DNA of 64,000 nucleotides, from NCBI RefSeq assembly GCF_014268445.2, contig NZ_CP077089.1, forward strand, positions 2,535,501 to 2,599,500. Direction: 5' to 3'. Below, in pieces: positions 8,131 to 16,746 of this stretch. Position numbers and translations under genes: made by a program. How positions within the stretch are numbered: position 1 is the stretch's first letter; each line of letters begins with the position of its first letter. The notes beneath the pieces are model-generated. The model was not told the DNA's origin. It saw nothing but the letters and a program-made list of their open reading frames with translations, and made no database searches. This DNA comes from Pseudomonas tensinigenes (lineage in GTDB: Bacteria > Pseudomonadota > Gammaproteobacteria > Pseudomonadales > Pseudomonadaceae).

Positions 8131-9285
8131 ATGAGAATCACAGCAGTCAACGTCCAGGTTTTTTCCTATCCCACCCGCCGCGCAGTCGACAGCGCCGGTC
8201 ATGCTCATCCCGGTGATGTCAGTCAGGCGCAAATGGCGTTGCTGCGCATCCAGACTGAAGACGGCAAGGAGGGTTACGCCCTCGGCGCGCCGGAGCTGAT
8301 TCGTCCTTATGTGCTGGATGGTTTTGTGCGCAAGGTGCTGGTCGGGCAGAACGCCTTTGATCGCGAAAAGATCTGGCATGACCTGGCGCACTGGCAGCGT
8401 GGCAGCGCCAGCCAGTTGACTGATCGCGCGCTGGCATTGGTCGAGCAAGCGTTGTGGGATTGGGCGGGGCGCAAGCTCGGCGTGCCGGTGCACAAGTTGA
8501 TTGGCGGTTTTCGCGACAAGGTGCCGGCGTACGGCTCAACCATGTGCGGCGATGAATTGCCTGAGGGCCTGGCGACGCCGGAAGACTACGGACGCTTTGC
8601 CGAAACGCTGGTCAAGCGCGGCTACAAGGCGATCAAGTTGCACACCTGGATGCCGCCGGTCTCGTTCGCGCCGAGCCCGCGCATTGATGTCAAAGCCTGC
8701 GCGGCGGTGCGCGAAGCGGTGGGCCCGGACATCGCCTTGATGCTCGACGGTTATCACTGGTACAGCCGCACCGAAGCGCTGTACATCGGACGCGAACTGG
8801 AAAAACTCGACTTCGCCTGGTTTGAAGAACCGATGATGGAAGAGTCCGCCGAATCCTATGCCTGGCTGGCGGGGCAACTGGACATTCCGGTGCTCGGGCC
8901 GGAAACCCTGTCCGGCAAACACCTGAGCCGGGCCAGTTGGGTCAAGCACGACGTTTGCGACATCCTGCGTGCCGGCGTCGCCGGGGTCGGCGGGATCGGG
9001 CCTTGCCTGAAAGTCGCGCACATGGCCGAGTCGTTTGGCATGGATTGCGAAATCCACGGCAACGGCGCAGCCAACCTGACAGTGGTCGGCGCGATCAAGA
9101 ACTGCACGTGGTACGAGCGCGGTTTGCTGCACCCGTACCTGGATTACGACGAGGTGCCGGCGTACCTCAAGCGCCTGGTCGACCCGATGGACAGCGACGG
9201 TTTTGTGCATTTGTCCGACCTGCCGGGTCTGGGCGAAGACATCGACTTCAACTTCATCGAGATGAACACGCTTAAAAGCTTCTGA
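8131..9285 (+). CDS. Enolase-superfamily (mandelate racemase subgroup) sugar-acid dehydratase or cycloisomerase
   Basis: The 384-residue enzyme has the N-terminal capping domain and a TIM barrel. The second-strand base motif is Lys-x-His (IKLHTW) rather than the usual Lys-x-Lys. Metal ligands follow as Asp in MLDGYHW, Glu in WFEEPMME and Glu in LGPETLS, and the barrel ends with the His of CEIHGNGAAN. The reaction in this subgroup is abstraction of the proton next to a carboxylate followed by dehydration, racemisation or lactone isomerisation. Position at the head of the pectin-uptake operon and opposite udh suggests galactarate, its lactone or a related acid as substrate, but the specificity cannot be read from the sequence. 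Confidence 0.8.
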   Translation: MRITAVNVQVFSYPTRRAVDSAGHAHPGDVSQAQMALLRIQTEDGKEGYALGAPELIRPYVLDGFVRKVLVGQNAFDREKIWHDLAHWQRGSASQLTDRALALVEQALWDWAGRKLGVPVHKLIGGFRDKVPAYGSTMCGDELPEGLATPEDYGRFAETLVKRGYKAIKLHTWMPPVSFAPSPRIDVKACAAVREAVGPDIALMLDGYHWYSRTEALYIGRELEKLDFAWFEEPMMEESAESYAWLAGQLDIPVLGPETLSGKHLSRASWVKHDVCDILRAGVAGVGGIGPCLKVAHMAESFGMDCEIHGNGAANLTVVGAIKNCTWYERGLLHPYLDYDEVPAYLKRLVDPMDSDGFVHLSDLPGLGEDIDFNFIEMNTLKSF

Positions 9286-9357
9286 CGTGTACGCGGGCTG
9301 CCCGGTGCATGCCGGGCTGTCCGAGAGCCCTATAAATATAAGAAAGGCACTCTCGCT

Positions 9358-10968
9358 ATGAACATTCTTCCTTCGCTGTGGGCGCGGGTTCTGGCGGCTA
9401 CCCTGACGGTGACCGCGCTACCTGTCGTCCATGCCAAAACCCCGGCCGATCAATTGATCGTCGGCATGAGCATGATCAATCTGCTGTCCCTCGACCCGGC
9501 AGCCGCCACCGGCCTGGACGTGTCCGAGATCAATGCCAATCTCTATGACATGTTGCTGGTGCAAGATGTCGCTGCGCCGGATCAGCTGTTGCCGGCACTC
9601 GCCGAGCGCTGGCAAGTCAGCGACGACCGCAAGACCCTGACCTTCAATCTGCGCCAGGGCGTGCAATTTCAATCGGGCAATCCGTTGAGCGCCGAAGACG
9701 TCGCCTGGTCGTTGCAGCGTGTGCTTAAACTCAACCTCGCGCTGGCGTCGACCTGGAAGGCTTACGGTTTTACCGCCGACAATGTCGAGCGTTCGATGCG
9801 CGCGACCGATGCCAATACCTTCGTCATTGAATTGCCGCGTCCCACCGATCCGCAGTTGGTGCTCAACACGCTGGCGACGTCGCCAAGCGCCTTCATTCTC
9901 GACCGCAAAAAAGTCCTCGAACATCAGAAGAACAATGACCTGGGCGCCGCCTGGCTGGTGACGCACGCCGCCGGCAGTGGTGCCTTCGTGCTCAATGACT
10001 GGCGGGCCAACGACGTGATCCTGATGAGCCGTTTCGACGGCTACTGGGGCGGCCCGGCCAAGCTCAAACGCATCGTCATGCGCAACATGACCGAGTCGCA
10101 GTCGTTGCGTCTGATGATTGAGCGGGGCGACCTCGACATCGCCAAAGGCATGTCGGCGCCGGACATCCAGGCCTTGCAGAAAAGCGACAAGGTCCGCACG
10201 CAAACCCTGCAACGCGGCACGCTGTATTACGTCGCACTGAGTGTGAAGCAGCCGATGTTCGCCGACGCGCGCGTGCGCAAGGCTGTGCGCTCGTTGATCG
10301 ACTACCAAGGCATCAACCAGACCGTCATGCCGCACTACGGCGTGATCAATCAGCGGCCGATGCCGTTGGGACTGGCCGCGCGTCTGCCGGATCCCGGTTA
10401 TCGACTGAATGTCGATGAGGCAAAAAAACTTCTCGCTGACGCCGGTTACCCCAACGGGTTCAAGACCAGCATCCGCGTGCTGGCCGAACCGCCGTTCATC
10501 AACATTGCCTCCAACCTGCAATCGACCCTGGCGCAGGCCGGGATCGAAGCCAGCATCATCACCGGCACCGGTAACCAGATCTACGGCGCCATGCGTGAGC
10601 GCAGTTTCGACATCATCGTCGGCCGTGGCGGTGGCGGCGCCGAACGTCATCCCCATTCGAGCCTGCGCACGCTGGTGTACAACCCGGATAACCGTGACGA
10701 AGCCAAGCTGAGCAACTTTCAGGGCTGGCGCACTTCGTTTTACAGTCCCGAGTTGAATCAGTTGATCGAGAGTGCCGAAGTCGAACCCGATGCGCAGAAA
10801 CAGCAGGCGCAGTATCAGGACATCCAGCAGCAACTCGATCAGCAAGTGGGCGCGATTCTGCCGGTCTCGCAGATGACCGATACGGTGCTGGTCTACGCCG
10901 ATGTTGCCGATTTTCAAGGGCACACGGCCGCGACCACGCGCTACAAAGACGTCTACAAAAAACGCTGA
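9358..10968 (+). CDS. ABC importer substrate-binding protein, SBP family 5 (first copy)
   Basis: The 536-residue precursor has a Sec signal peptide ending at VVHA and the solute-binding family 5 core (LPALAERWQVSDDRKTLTFNLRQGVQF, SAEDVAWSLQRVL, FDGYWGGPAKL, KAVRSLIDYQGI). It would bind the transported oligomer in the periplasm. It starts 72 bases after the enolase-family gene, past a small hairpin at 9300-9317 (GCCCGG/CCGGGC). A close paralogue lies two genes on at 12113. The Opp/Dpp class usually carries peptides; its neighbours argue for oligogalacturonides here, which is inference. Confidence 0.88.
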   Translation: MNILPSLWARVLAATLTVTALPVVHAKTPADQLIVGMSMINLLSLDPAAATGLDVSEINANLYDMLLVQDVAAPDQLLPALAERWQVSDDRKTLTFNLRQGVQFQSGNPLSAEDVAWSLQRVLKLNLALASTWKAYGFTADNVERSMRATDANTFVIELPRPTDPQLVLNTLATSPSAFILDRKKVLEHQKNNDLGAAWLVTHAAGSGAFVLNDWRANDVILMSRFDGYWGGPAKLKRIVMRNMTESQSLRLMIERGDLDIAKGMSAPDIQALQKSDKVRTQTLQRGTLYYVALSVKQPMFADARVRKAVRSLIDYQGINQTVMPHYGVINQRPMPLGLAARLPDPGYRLNVDEAKKLLADAGYPNGFKTSIRVLAEPPFINIASNLQSTLAQAGIEASIITGTGNQIYGAMRERSFDIIVGRGGGGAERHPHSSLRTLVYNPDNRDEAKLSNFQGWRTSFYSPELNQLIESAEVEPDAQKQQAQYQDIQQQLDQQVGAILPVSQMTDTVLVYADVADFQGHTAATTRYKDVYKKR

Positions 10969-11028
10969 AATGCACGGATGAACTTCGCGTGCCGGGTGCA
11001 CCGGTGACCGTTTTATCAGGAGCTGACT

Positions 11029-12066
11029 ATGTTTGTTATGACTGCCTCTGCCATGGGAGCCCGCGCCTCCAATACTGCGCGGCGTGCCAGCACGGTACTG
11101 GTGACATTGCTGGGCCTGCTGGCGCTGACGTTTATCATCGGTCGGGTGATGCCGCTCGATCCGGTGCTGGCGGTGGTCGGGCCGGACGCCGACAGTTCGA
11201 CCTACGATCAGGTGTACCGGGCGATGGGGCTGGACAAGCCGATCTGGACCCAGTTCGGCCTGTACCTCAATGACTTGCTGCACGGCAATTTCGGCAACGC
11301 GCTGTTGACCGGGCACCCGGTGCTCGATGACATCCGCCGGGTGTTCCCGGCCACCATCGAACTGGCGACCCTGGCCATCCTCTTCGGCGTGCTGATCGGT
11401 TTGCCGCTGGGCGTCTGCGCGGCGAGCAATCAGGGGCGACTGGGCGATCATGTCGCGCGAGTGATTACCCTGTTCGGCTATTCCACGCCGATTTTCTGGC
11501 TGGGCATGATGGGCTTGCTGGTGTTTTACGCCTGGCTCGGCTGGGCCGGTGGCGCCGGTCGCATCGACCTGGCGTACGACGGCATGGTGCCCGAGGTCAC
11601 CGGGCTGTTGCTGATCGATTCGAGCCTGGCGGGTGACTGGGAAGCCTTCGCCAGCGCCTTGCGCCACATCGTTTTGCCGGCGCTGATCCTCGGGCTGAAC
11701 TCGGTGGCTTACATCAGTCGGATGACCCGCAGCTTCATGCTCGAGCAACTGTCCCAGGAATACATCATCACCGCTCGGGTCAAGGGTTTGTCGCGCCGCC
11801 AGGTGGTCTGGGGCCACGCCTTTCGCAACATCCTCGTGCAATTGCTGACGGTGGTGGCGCTGGCTTACGGCTCGCTGCTCGAAGGCGCGGTGCTGATCGA
11901 AACGGTCTTTGCCTGGCCGGGTTTCGGCCAGTACCTGACCAGCAGCCTGATGCTCGGCGACATGAACGCGGTGATGGGCTGTGTGCTGGTGATCGGTTTG
12001 ATTTTTGTCGCGCTCAACCTGATCAGCGATGCCTTGTACAAGGTCTTCGACCCGCGCACGCGTTAA
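11029..12066 (+). CDS. ABC importer permease, DppB/OppB type
   Basis: The 345-residue membrane protein has a first segment at about residues 22-42 and five more in the C-terminal two thirds, with the EAA loop near residue 240 (YIITARVKGLSRRQVVWGHAFRN) that docks to the ATPase. AGGAG lies six bases before the ATG at 11029. It is placed between two paralogous binding proteins, an unusual arrangement. It would pair with the DppC-type permease at 13780. Confidence 0.9.
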   Translation: MFVMTASAMGARASNTARRASTVLVTLLGLLALTFIIGRVMPLDPVLAVVGPDADSSTYDQVYRAMGLDKPIWTQFGLYLNDLLHGNFGNALLTGHPVLDDIRRVFPATIELATLAILFGVLIGLPLGVCAASNQGRLGDHVARVITLFGYSTPIFWLGMMGLLVFYAWLGWAGGAGRIDLAYDGMVPEVTGLLLIDSSLAGDWEAFASALRHIVLPALILGLNSVAYISRMTRSFMLEQLSQEYIITARVKGLSRRQVVWGHAFRNILVQLLTVVALAYGSLLEGAVLIETVFAWPGFGQYLTSSLMLGDMNAVMGCVLVIGLIFVALNLISDALYKVFDPRTR

Positions 12067-12094
12067 CACGCCTGGCAGCAGCACTAAAAATTAT

Positions 12095-12102
12095 AAAAAG
12101 AA
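12095..12102 (+). promoter_or_regulatory. Crc/Hfq-type CA motif before the second binding protein
   Basis: AAAAAGAA fits AAnAAnAA and abuts the AAGGA ribosome site of the gene starting at 12113. Confidence 0.4.
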
Positions 12103-12112
12103 GGATTTTTCA

Positions 12113-13723
12113 ATGACGACTGCATTTACCAAACTGCACGCTGGCCTGTTGGCGGCGATCCTGGCGCTGGTGCCGATGACCCAGGCCAGCGCCAAGACGC
12201 CGGCCGACCAACTGATCGTCGGCATGAGCATGGTCAACCTGTTTTCCATCGATCCGGCCAATGCGCCGGGCCTCGACGCTTCCGGCGTCAATGCCAATCT
12301 TTACGACACTCTGGTCAAGCGAGATCAGGGCAATCCGGAACAGCATCTGCCGCAACTGGCCGAGCGCTGGACGATCAGCGACGACGGCAAGCAGATAACC
12401 TTTCACTTGCGCCAGGACGTGAAGTTTCACTCCGGCAATCCGCTGACGGCTGAAGACGTGGCCTGGTCGTTGTACCGGGTGATGAAACTCAATTTCGGCC
12501 TGGCCACGACGTGGAAAGCCTACGGTTATAACGTCGACAACATTCAGTCACTGATCCGTGCCAGCGATGCCCACACGCTGGTCATCGACTTGCCGCAAAC
12601 CATGGATCCGCTGTTGTTGATCGACTCGCTGGCGATCTCGCCGAGCGCGGTGGTGATCGATCGCAAAACGGCTTTGGCGCATGAGAAAAACGCTGACCTC
12701 GGTGCTAACTGGCTGGTGACCAACGAGGCCGGCAGCGGCCCCTTTGTGCTGAGCAAATGGACGGCGAACGACTCGCTGTTGCTGACCCGCTTCGACGGTT
12801 ACTGGGGCGGTGCTGCCAAGCTCAAACGCGTGGTGGTGCGGCACATGACCGAATCGCAGTCGCTGCGCCTGATGCTGGAGCGCGGTGACCTCGATCTGGC
12901 GTATGGCATGGCCGCACCGGACATCCGCGCCATCGACGGTTCGGAAAAAATCCACGTACAGTCACTGCCGCGCGGCACCATGTATTACGTTGCGCTGAGC
13001 ATGAAGCAACCCGAATTTGCCAATCCCAAAGTGCGCGAAGCGGTGCGCAACCTGATCGACTACAAGGGCCTCGACGAACAGGTGATGCCGTATTACGGCC
13101 AGCTGAATCAGCAGCCGATGCAACTCGGTCTGGCGGCGCGCCTGCCGGATCCGGGTTATCACATGGACGTCGCCAAGGCGAAAAAACTCCTCGCCGAAGC
13201 GGGTTATCCGGACGGCTTCAGCACGACCATTCGCACATTGTCAGAGCCGCCCTTCATCGACATCGCCGCGCGCCTGCAAGCGACGCTGGCCGAGGGCGGG
13301 ATCAAGGCCAGCATTGTCAACGGCACTGGCAACCAGGTGTATGGCGCGATGCGCGCGCGCAACTTCGACATCATCGTTGCGCGCGGGGCCGAGCGCTATC
13401 CGCATCCGTATTTCAGCCTGCGCACGTTTGCCTACAACCCCAACAACAGCGATGACGCCGGCCTGCCGAATTTCCAGGGCTGGCGTGCGTCGTTTTTCAG
13501 CCCGCAGCTCAATAGCCTGATTGATCAGGCCGGGGTCGAACGCGATGCCGGCCAGCGCCTGAACCTGTATCACCAGGCGCAGAAAATCTACGACGAGCAG
13601 GTCGGCCCGATCATGATGATTTCGCAGATGACCGACACCGTGGTCAGCGCCGCCGACGTCAAGGGTTTCGCCGGTGATGATGCCGAGGCGACGCGGTATC
13701 TGGGTGTCTACAAACAACGCTGA
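12113..13723 (+). CDS. ABC importer substrate-binding protein, SBP family 5 (second copy)
   Basis: This 536-residue precursor has a signal peptide ending ASA and is clearly a paralogue of the protein at 9358: both continue with KTPADQLIVGMSM, share the same length, and agree over long stretches (MTESQSLRLM, RGDLD, YYVALS, GLAARLPDPGY, QMTDTV). The ATG at 12113, with AAGGA eight bases upstream, is chosen over an earlier in-frame ATG that overlaps the permease gene. Which copy serves the importer, or whether each brings a different ligand, cannot be told. Confidence 0.9.
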   Translation: MTTAFTKLHAGLLAAILALVPMTQASAKTPADQLIVGMSMVNLFSIDPANAPGLDASGVNANLYDTLVKRDQGNPEQHLPQLAERWTISDDGKQITFHLRQDVKFHSGNPLTAEDVAWSLYRVMKLNFGLATTWKAYGYNVDNIQSLIRASDAHTLVIDLPQTMDPLLLIDSLAISPSAVVIDRKTALAHEKNADLGANWLVTNEAGSGPFVLSKWTANDSLLLTRFDGYWGGAAKLKRVVVRHMTESQSLRLMLERGDLDLAYGMAAPDIRAIDGSEKIHVQSLPRGTMYYVALSMKQPEFANPKVREAVRNLIDYKGLDEQVMPYYGQLNQQPMQLGLAARLPDPGYHMDVAKAKKLLAEAGYPDGFSTTIRTLSEPPFIDIAARLQATLAEGGIKASIVNGTGNQVYGAMRARNFDIIVARGAERYPHPYFSLRTFAYNPNNSDDAGLPNFQGWRASFFSPQLNSLIDQAGVERDAGQRLNLYHQAQKIYDEQVGPIMMISQMTDTVVSAADVKGFAGDDAEATRYLGVYKQR

Positions 13724-13779
13724 ACGCTGCCCGGTGCGTCGGCGTACGCGCTGGGTGATCCTGAATTCAATCCGAGAAC

Positions 13780-14703
13780 ATGCCCATGATTGCCAACATG
13801 TCTTCTACTGATTCGAGCGCCAAGCGGCGGTTGGATCGTACCCCCGGATCCAGCTTCGACGCCTTCTGCAAAAGTGCCCTGAAAGTCTTGCGGCACTTGT
13901 TGCGCAACCCGATGACCCTGGCCGGATTGCTGGTCGCGCTGGTGCTGGTAGTGGTGGCGCTGTTTGCGCCGTGGATCGCCACCCATGATCCGGTGGCGCA
14001 AAACCTCGCCAATGCCCTGCAGGCACCGGGCGCCGCGCACTGGTTCGGCACCGATGAATACGGCCGGGATATCTTCAGTCGGCTGGTCTACGGCTCGCGC
14101 ATCACGCTGTACATCATCACCCTGGTGACCGTGATCGTCGGCCCGATCGGCCTGTTTATCGGCACCGTCTCCGGCTACTACGGCGGTGTTGTCGACACGG
14201 TGTTCATGCGCCTGACCGACATCTTCATTTCCTTCCCCAGCCTGGTGCTGGCGCTGGCATTTATCGCTGCGCTCGGTCCGGGCCTGGAACACGCGGTGGT
14301 AGCGATTGCGCTGACGTCGTGGCCGCCGATTGCGCGACTGGCGCGGGCGGAAACCTTGTCGTTGCGCAAGGCTGACTTCGTCGTGGCGGTCGAGCTGCAA
14401 GGGGCTTCGTCCACGCGAATCATCCTGCGGCACATCGTGCCGATGTGCATGTCGTCGGTGATCATCCGCCTGACCATGAACATGGCCGGGATCATCCTCA
14501 CCGCAGCGGCACTGGGCTTTCTCGGCCTCGGTGCGCAGGCGCCGTCGCCGGAGTGGGGCGCGATGATTTCCACCGGGCGCCGCTACATGCTCGAGTGCTG
14601 GTGGCTGGTGGCTGTTCCGGGGGCCGCAATCATGTTGGTCAGCCTGGCTTTCAACCTGTTGGGCGACGGCCTGCGGGACATTCTTGATCCGCGCAGCGAG
14701 TAA
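13780..14703 (+). CDS. ABC importer permease, DppC/OppC type
   Basis: The 307-residue permease has the OppC N-terminal segment around residues 42-65, the conserved HWFGTDEYGRDIFSRL stretch, and the EAA loop (DFVVAVELQGASSTRIILRHIVP). It completes the membrane part of the importer with the DppB-type partner. The start is either ATG 13780 or ATG 13786; the first is reported. It is followed 11 bases later by the ATPase gene. Confidence 0.9.
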   Translation: MPMIANMSSTDSSAKRRLDRTPGSSFDAFCKSALKVLRHLLRNPMTLAGLLVALVLVVVALFAPWIATHDPVAQNLANALQAPGAAHWFGTDEYGRDIFSRLVYGSRITLYIITLVTVIVGPIGLFIGTVSGYYGGVVDTVFMRLTDIFISFPSLVLALAFIAALGPGLEHAVVAIALTSWPPIARLARAETLSLRKADFVVAVELQGASSTRIILRHIVPMCMSSVIIRLTMNMAGIILTAAALGFLGLGAQAPSPEWGAMISTGRRYMLECWWLVAVPGAAIMLVSLAFNLLGDGLRDILDPRSE

Positions 14704-14714
14704 TCGGAGGCTGT

Positions 14715-15554
14715 ATGTCTGCAATCAAATTGAACGTCGAAGGGCTCAATGTGCGCTTCGTCAATGCTCAGAAAGAAACTCACGCGGTGCGCGATGTGTC
14801 CTTCACCTTGGGGCGGGAAAAACTCGCCATCGTCGGTGAGTCGGGCTCGGGCAAATCGACGGTCGGTCGCAGCCTGCTGAAGCTGCACCCGGCCAGTGCG
14901 CGGATCACCGCCAAGGCCATGCAGTTCGGTGAAGTCGATCTGCTGTCAGCCGGCGAAAAGGTCATGCAGAAGATTCGTGGTCAGCGCATTTCGATGATCA
15001 TGCAGGACCCGAAATACTCGCTGAACCCGGTGGTCAAGGTTGGCGATCAGATTGCCGAGGCGTATCTGGCGCACCACAAGGCCAGCCGCAGCGAGGCCCG
15101 CGAGCGGGTGCTGGAAATGCTCGAGAAGGTCCATATCCGTGATCCGCAACGGGTCTACAACCTGTACCCGCATGAGGTCTCCGGTGGTATGGGCCAGCGC
15201 ATCATGATCGCGATGATGGTTATCACCCGACCACAGGTGATCATCGCCGACGAGCCGACCTCGGCCCTTGATGTCTCGGTGCGCCAGCAAGTGCTCAACG
15301 TGCTGGAAGAACTGGTCGAACAGCAGGAAATGGGTCTGATATTTGTCAGCCACGACCTCAACCTCGTGCGCAATTACTGCGACCGCGTGTTGGTGATGTA
15401 CGCCGGCAGGGTGGTCGAATCGCTCGCCGCCGGCGACCTGCAACATGCACAACATCCCTATACCCGAGGCCTGATGGCGGCATTGCCGAGCATGGACAAC
15501 CGTCGCGAACGGTTGCCGGTGTTGCAACGCGATCCACTGTGGCTGACTTGCTGA
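14715..15554 (+). CDS. ABC importer ATPase, DppD/OppD type
   Basis: The 279-residue ATPase has Walker A GESGSGKST from residue 41, the Q-loop (IMQDPKYSLNP), an atypical signature SGGMGQR, Walker B VIIADEPTSALD and the H-loop FVSHDL. The C-terminal extension with HPYTRGLMAALPSMD is the oligopeptide-transporter tail. It has a GGAGG site and works with the next gene as a heterodimer. Confidence 0.9.
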   Translation: MSAIKLNVEGLNVRFVNAQKETHAVRDVSFTLGREKLAIVGESGSGKSTVGRSLLKLHPASARITAKAMQFGEVDLLSAGEKVMQKIRGQRISMIMQDPKYSLNPVVKVGDQIAEAYLAHHKASRSEARERVLEMLEKVHIRDPQRVYNLYPHEVSGGMGQRIMIAMMVITRPQVIIADEPTSALDVSVRQQVLNVLEELVEQQEMGLIFVSHDLNLVRNYCDRVLVMYAGRVVESLAAGDLQHAQHPYTRGLMAALPSMDNRRERLPVLQRDPLWLTC

Positions 15555-15564
15555 GGAATCGACC

Positions 15565-16341
15565 ATGTCCATGATCCAAGCACACGCGCTGAACCTCAGT
15601 TTCGGCGCCGGCCCGGCCCTCAATCAGGTGCTGCACGACGTCAGCCTCAGTGTCGCCGACGGCGAATCCTTCGGCCTGGTGGGGGAGTCCGGCTCCGGCA
15701 AGACCACCGTATTGCGCTGCTTGGCCGGGCAGTACCGGCACTGGACCGGCGAGCTGAGCATTGCCGGCGCGCCGCTGCAGCACAAGATTCCCAAGGAGCA
15801 TTTTCGTCAGGTGCAGATGGTGTTCCAGGACCCTTACGGCTCGCTGCATCCGCGCCACACCGTCGACACGGCGCTGCGTGAGCCGCTGATTATTCACGGC
15901 GTGCGCGACAAGGACGACCGGATCAACGAGATCCTGCTCAAGGTCGGTCTGAACGACAGTTACCGTTTTCGCTATCCGCACCAGTTGTCCGGTGGCCAGC
16001 GCCAGCGCGTGGCGATTGCCCGTGCGCTGATTCTCGAACCGCGCGTGTTGCTGCTCGATGAGCCGACTTCGGCGCTGGATGTCTCGGTGCAGGCGGAGAT
16101 TCTCAATCTGCTGGCGGATTTGCGCCGGCGCGAGAAACTCACCTACCTGATGGTCACTCACGATCTCGGTGTGGTCACGCACCTGTGTGATCGGGTGGCG
16201 GTGATGCAGCAGGGCAAGATCGTCGAGCTGCTCGACAGTCAGGCGCTCAGCCAGGATCTGGCAAGCCACGCCTACACGCGGATGCTGGTGCAGGCCAGTC
16301 GTGATTTCAGCCAGGAATCGGTGCGCCAGCTCGCTGGTTAA
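15565..16341 (+). CDS. ABC importer ATPase, DppF/OppF type
   Basis: The 258-residue ATPase has Walker A GESGSGKTT from residue 40, the Q-loop FQDPYGSLHPRHTV, signature LSGGQRQRVAIARAL and Walker B VLLLDEPTSALD. It is the second nucleotide-binding subunit of the importer. It follows the DppD-type gene after 10 bases with GAGGAA as ribosome site. Confidence 0.9.
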   Translation: MSMIQAHALNLSFGAGPALNQVLHDVSLSVADGESFGLVGESGSGKTTVLRCLAGQYRHWTGELSIAGAPLQHKIPKEHFRQVQMVFQDPYGSLHPRHTVDTALREPLIIHGVRDKDDRINEILLKVGLNDSYRFRYPHQLSGGQRQRVAIARALILEPRVLLLDEPTSALDVSVQAEILNLLADLRRREKLTYLMVTHDLGVVTHLCDRVAVMQQGKIVELLDSQALSQDLASHAYTRMLVQASRDFSQESVRQLAG

Positions 16342-16364
16342 ACCGATCCATCAAGGAGCGCGAC

Positions 16365-16733
16365 ATGCCGCATTGCCTTATCGATTGCCCGCAAACCCTG
16401 GCCCAGCGTGTCGGCGAGCAAACCCTGCTCGCTACCGTGCATGACGCCCTCGATGCCTTCGGCCTGTTCAAGGCCGGCGACATCAAGGTGCGCCTCAACA
16501 CGTTCGAGCATTACCGCTGCGGCGCGGGCGCGGACGATTTTGTCCACGTCGTCCTGTCGGTGTTGTCCGGGCGCAGTGCTGAACAGCGCCGGCGTCTGGC
16601 CTCGGCGACCGTGGCGGCGCTGGTCGCTTTACTGCCGGACGTCGAGTCGCTGTCGATGGAGGTTGTGGAAATGCCCCGCGAGACGTTCGTCAACCGCAGC
16701 CAATATCTGCAAGAAGCCGGATTGTCGGCCTGA
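16365..16733 (+). CDS. CHMI-like tautomerase-superfamily protein
   Basis: The 122-residue protein starts Met-Pro-His, so processing would expose Pro1, the catalytic base of the tautomerase superfamily. The layout (PHCLIDCPQTL near the start, GLFKAGDIKVRL, the FVHVVLSVLSGRSAEQRRRLA region) matches 5-carboxymethyl-2-hydroxymuconate isomerase. No other gene for homoprotocatechuate degradation is near. It lies 23 bases after the importer ATPase and 13 before the exo-polygalacturonase, so it belongs to the pectin operon and probably tautomerises or isomerises an uronate-derived keto compound. That role is inference. Confidence 0.8.
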   Translation: MPHCLIDCPQTLAQRVGEQTLLATVHDALDAFGLFKAGDIKVRLNTFEHYRCGAGADDFVHVVLSVLSGRSAEQRRRLASATVAALVALLPDVESLSMEVVEMPRETFVNRSQYLQEAGLSA

Positions 16734-16746
16734 ACAAGGAGTGCTC

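Noticed and set aside
9418..12084. Antisense open frame of 888 codons opposite the binding protein and permease
   Set aside because: Its product is rich in His, Gln and Arg as expected of a shadow frame in high-GC DNA, and the plus strand holds clear family matches throughout.
12029..12112. Extended N-terminus of the second binding protein
   Set aside because: The extension overlaps the permease gene and would precede a clear signal peptide; ATG 12113 has its own ribosome site.
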